From Shinella kummerowiae (GTDB lineage Bacteria > Pseudomonadota > Alphaproteobacteria > Rhizobiales > Rhizobiaceae): a stretch of DNA of 64,000 nt. The DNA lies in assembly GCF_009827055.1 (NCBI RefSeq), contig NZ_WUMK01000001.1, positions 1-64,000 of the forward strand. The letters run 5' to 3'. How positions within the stretch are numbered: the first letter of the stretch is position 1; each line of letters begins with the position of its first letter. The notes below the pieces were generated by a model. It saw only the letters and a list, made by a program, of their open reading frames with translations, had not been told where the DNA came from and did no database searches. Position numbers and translations under genes: made by a program. This document shows positions 61,734 to 64,000 of the stretch, one piece after another.

Positions 61734-64000
61734 ATGAGCACGGGTGATAAATCGAGGACGCAGGACGGTCCGGTAAGCGGCGACATCGACCAACAGGCCC
61801 TCTTCTTCCACCGTTACCCCCGCCCCGGCAAGCTCGAGATCACCGCCACCAAGCCGCTCGGCAACCAGCGCGACCTGGCGCTTGCCTATTCGCCGGGCGT
61901 CGCCGCGCCGTGCCTTGCCATCCGCGACGATCCGAACACGGCCGCCGACTACACGGCGCGCGCCAATCTGGTTGCCGTCGTGTCGAACGGAACGGCCGTT
62001 CTCGGCCTCGGCAATATCGGCCCGCTGGCCTCCAAGCCGGTGATGGAAGGCAAGGCCGTCCTCTTCAAGAAATTTGCCGGCATCGATGTCTTCGACATCG
62101 AGATCGACGCGCCGACCGTCGACGAGATGGTCAACGTCGTCTCCGCGCTGGAGCCGACCTTTGGCGGCATCAACCTGGAAGACATCAAGGCGCCGGAATG
62201 TTTTGAAGTCGAACGCCAGCTGCGCGAGAAGATGGATATCCCCGTCTTCCACGACGACCAGCATGGCACGGCGATCATCGTCGCGGCGGCGGTGCTGAAC
62301 GGCCTGGAACTGGCTGGAAAGTCCCTGCATGAAGCCAAGATCGTCGCTTCGGGTGCCGGTGCCGCAGCGCTTGCCTGCCTCAACCAGCTCGTCTCACTCG
62401 GCGCAAAGGTCGAGAACATCTGGGTGCACGATCTCGAAGGCCTCGTCTACAAGGGCCGCAAAGTGCTGATGGACCGCTGGAAGGACGTCTATGCCCAGGA
62501 GACGGACAAGCGCCAGCTCTCTGAAAGCATCGACGGCGCCGACGTCTTCCTCGGCCTCTCGGCCGCCGGCGTGCTGAAGCCGGAACTGCTCGCCCGGATG
62601 GCGGAAAAGCCGTTGATCATGGCGCTCGCCAACCCGACGCCGGAAATCATGCCGGAAGAAGCGCGCGCCGCCCGCCCGGACGCAATGATCTGCACCGGCC
62701 GCTCGGATTTCCCCAACCAGGTCAACAACGTCCTCTGCTTCCCCTACATCTTCCGCGGCGCGCTCGATTGCGGCGCGCGCACGATCAACGAAGAGATGAA
62801 GATGGCTGCGGTCCGGGCGATCGCAGCGCTTGCCCGCGAGGAAGTGTCGGACGTTGCGGCCCGCGCCTATTCCGGCGACACGCCGAGTTTTGGCCCGAAC
62901 TACCTGATCCCCTCGCCCTTCGACCAGCGCCTCATCCTGCGCATTGCGCCGGCCGTCGCCCGCGCTGCGGCCGAGACCGGCGTGGCGCTGCGCCCGATCA
63001 CCGATTTCGACGCCTATCTCGACCAGCTCAACCGCTTCGTCTGGCGCTCCGGCTTCATCATGAAGCCGATCTTCGCCGCCGCGAAGAAGGCCGAGAAGAA
63101 GCGCGTGATCTTCGCCGAAGGTGAAGATGAGCGCGTGCTGCGCGCTGCCCAGATCCTGCTGGAGGAAAACACCGCCCTGCCGATCCTCATCGGCCGTCCG
63201 CAGATCATCGAAACGCGCCTCAAGCGTTATGGCCTGCGTGTGCGCCCGAATGTCGATTTCGAGGTGGTGAACCCGGAAGACGATCCGCGCTACCGCGACT
63301 ATGTCGAGGATTATCTGCGCTTCGTTGGCCGCAAGGGCGTCAACCCGGAAGCCGCCCGCACCATCGTGCGCACGAACCAGACCGTCATCGGCGCACTGGC
63401 CGTCAAGCGCGGCGATGCCGATGCCCTGATCTGCGGTGTCGAAGGCCGCTATGCACGTCATCTGCGCGATGTGAGCCAGATCATCGGCAAGAAGCCCGGC
63501 GTGCTCGATTTCTCCGGCCTCAGCCTGTTGATCTCGCAGCGCGGTGCGACCTTCTTCACCGACACCTACGTGACCATGGACCCGACGGCCGAGGAAGTGG
63601 CCGAGATGACCATCATGGCCGCACAGGAAATCCGCCGCTTCGGCATCACGCCGCGCGCCGCCCTGGTGTCCCATTCGAACTTCGGTTCGCGCGACAGTGA
63701 TAGCGCCCTCAAGATGCGCCGGGCGATGGAGCTTGTGCGCGAACAGGATCCGGATCTCGAAGCCGATGGCGAAATGCACGGCGACGCCGCGATTTCCGAG
63801 GCGCTGCGCCAGCGCGTCATGCCGGACTCCACGCTGACGGGCGAAGCGAACCTGCTCGTCTTCCCGAATCTCGACGCCGCCAACATCACGCTCGGCGTGG
63901 TCAAGACGATGACGGACAGCCTGCATGTCGGCCCGATCCTGCTCGGTGCTGCGCTCCCCGCCCACATCCTGTCGCCGTCCGCCACCTCGCGCGGCGTCGT
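61734..64000 (+). CDS. NAD(P)-dependent malic enzyme with phosphotransacetylase-like domain (3' end cut by window)
   Basis: The 755 codons present lack only the last few residues of the family's usual 760-770. The malic domain (about 1-430) has [29 protein letters not shown], the metal site [14 protein letters not shown], the NAD fold [12 protein letters not shown] and [11 protein letters not shown]. The C-terminal domain (about 440-755) is homologous to phosphotransacetylase ([34 protein letters not shown], in parts) but usually lacks that activity and serves oligomerisation and acetyl-CoA regulation. It decarboxylates malate to pyruvate; whether this is the NAD (Dme) or NADP (Tme) paralogue cannot be told. 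GGGAG lies 4 nt before the ATG. Confidence 0.93.
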   Translation, partial: MSTGDKSRTQDGPVSGDIDQQALFFHRYPRPGKLEITATKPLGNQRDLALAYSPGVAAPCLAIRDDPNTAADYTARANLVAVVSNGTAVLGLGNIGPLASKPVMEGKAVLFKKFAGIDVFDIEIDAPTVDEMVNVVSALEPTFGGINLEDIKAPECFEVERQLREKMDIPVFHDDQHGTAIIVAAAVLNGLELAGKSLHEAKIVASGAGAAALACLNQLVSLGAKVENIWVHDLEGLVYKGRKVLMDRWKDVYAQETDKRQLSESIDGADVFLGLSAAGVLKPELLARMAEKPLIMALANPTPEIMPEEARAARPDAMICTGRSDFPNQVNNVLCFPYIFRGALDCGARTINEEMKMAAVRAIAALAREEVSDVAARAYSGDTPSFGPNYLIPSPFDQRLILRIAPAVARAAAETGVALRPITDFDAYLDQLNRFVWRSGFIMKPIFAAAKKAEKKRVIFAEGEDERVLRAAQILLEENTALPILIGRPQIIETRLKRYGLRVRPNVDFEVVNPEDDPRYRDYVEDYLRFVGRKGVNPEAARTIVRTNQTVIGALAVKRGDADALICGVEGRYARHLRDVSQIIGKKPGVLDFSGLSLLISQRGATFFTDTYVTMDPTAEEVAEMTIMAAQEIRRFGITPRAALVSHSNFGSRDSDSALKMRRAMELVREQDPDLEADGEMHGDAAISEALRQRVMPDSTLTGEANLLVFPNLDAANITLGVVKTMTDSLHVGPILLGAALPAHILSPSATSRGV

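Overview
The window looks like chromosomal DNA of an alphaproteobacterium, most likely a member of the Rhizobiaceae (Rhizobium/Agrobacterium/Sinorhizobium/Shinella-like). The evidence is high GC with strong GC3 codon bias (which produces very long antisense ORFs), a B12-dependent ribonucleotide reductase, CckA, a DUF47-PiT phosphate system, a TTG-started rhizobial-type DksA, a GPR/RgsE-type polar growth protein, a malic enzyme fused to a phosphotransacetylase-like domain, and possible CtrA and CcrM sites. All assignments come from reading the sequence; no database search was run.

Left part (1-13.8 kb): a decayed IS3-family transposase remnant and tRNA-Cys; a class I methyltransferase; small envelope or hypothetical proteins; tRNA-Asn; cfa; then a compact run cysK - alaX - sseA - GNAT acetyltransferase (cysteine and sulfur metabolism plus tRNA-Ala proofreading); an OmpA-like protein and a DUF1203 protein; the divergent ald/lrp pair; and a translationally coupled ppk2-zntB pair.

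Middle (14-35.4 kb): a membrane diguanylate cyclase, HlyU-like protein, ilvA, trkH, the orfA-pit phosphate operon behind a good Pho-box match, tRNA-Leu, wrbA, a molybdopterin-binding (CinA-like) protein, a tandem Usp, gpt, and nrdJ with a 0.6-kb upstream region carrying an NrdR-box-like palindrome and three DnaA-box-like nonamers. Then follow a divergent RNase H, cckA, a FliO-like protein and dksA.

Right part (35.7-64 kb): a GGDEF-EAL protein, a SixA-like phosphatase, the ycjX-ycjF pair, the folate operon folP-folB-folK, a DUF922 protein, a candidate small RNA with an anti-Shine-Dalgarno loop, an operon of a 2Fe-2S ferredoxin with an unusually short ferredoxin-reductase-like flavoprotein that lacks the NADPH domain, an Hpt protein, the 2047-residue GPR-like polar growth protein, a Tim44-domain protein, an Mla-type lipid transport operon (STAS-mlaE, mlaF, mlaD, pqiC-like lipoprotein), an enolase-superfamily racemase, an MFS transporter, an LpxH-like phosphoesterase and the 5' 98% or so of malic enzyme, cut by the window end.

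Most of the window is conserved core genome. The points most worth a second look are the NADPH-domain-less flavoprotein beside its ferredoxin (44.5-45.6 kb), the candidate sRNA at 44.4-44.54 kb, the CtrA/GANTC cluster in front of the giant GPR-like gene, and the layered control region in front of nrdJ. I saw no CRISPR array, prophage, intact insertion sequence or rRNA.
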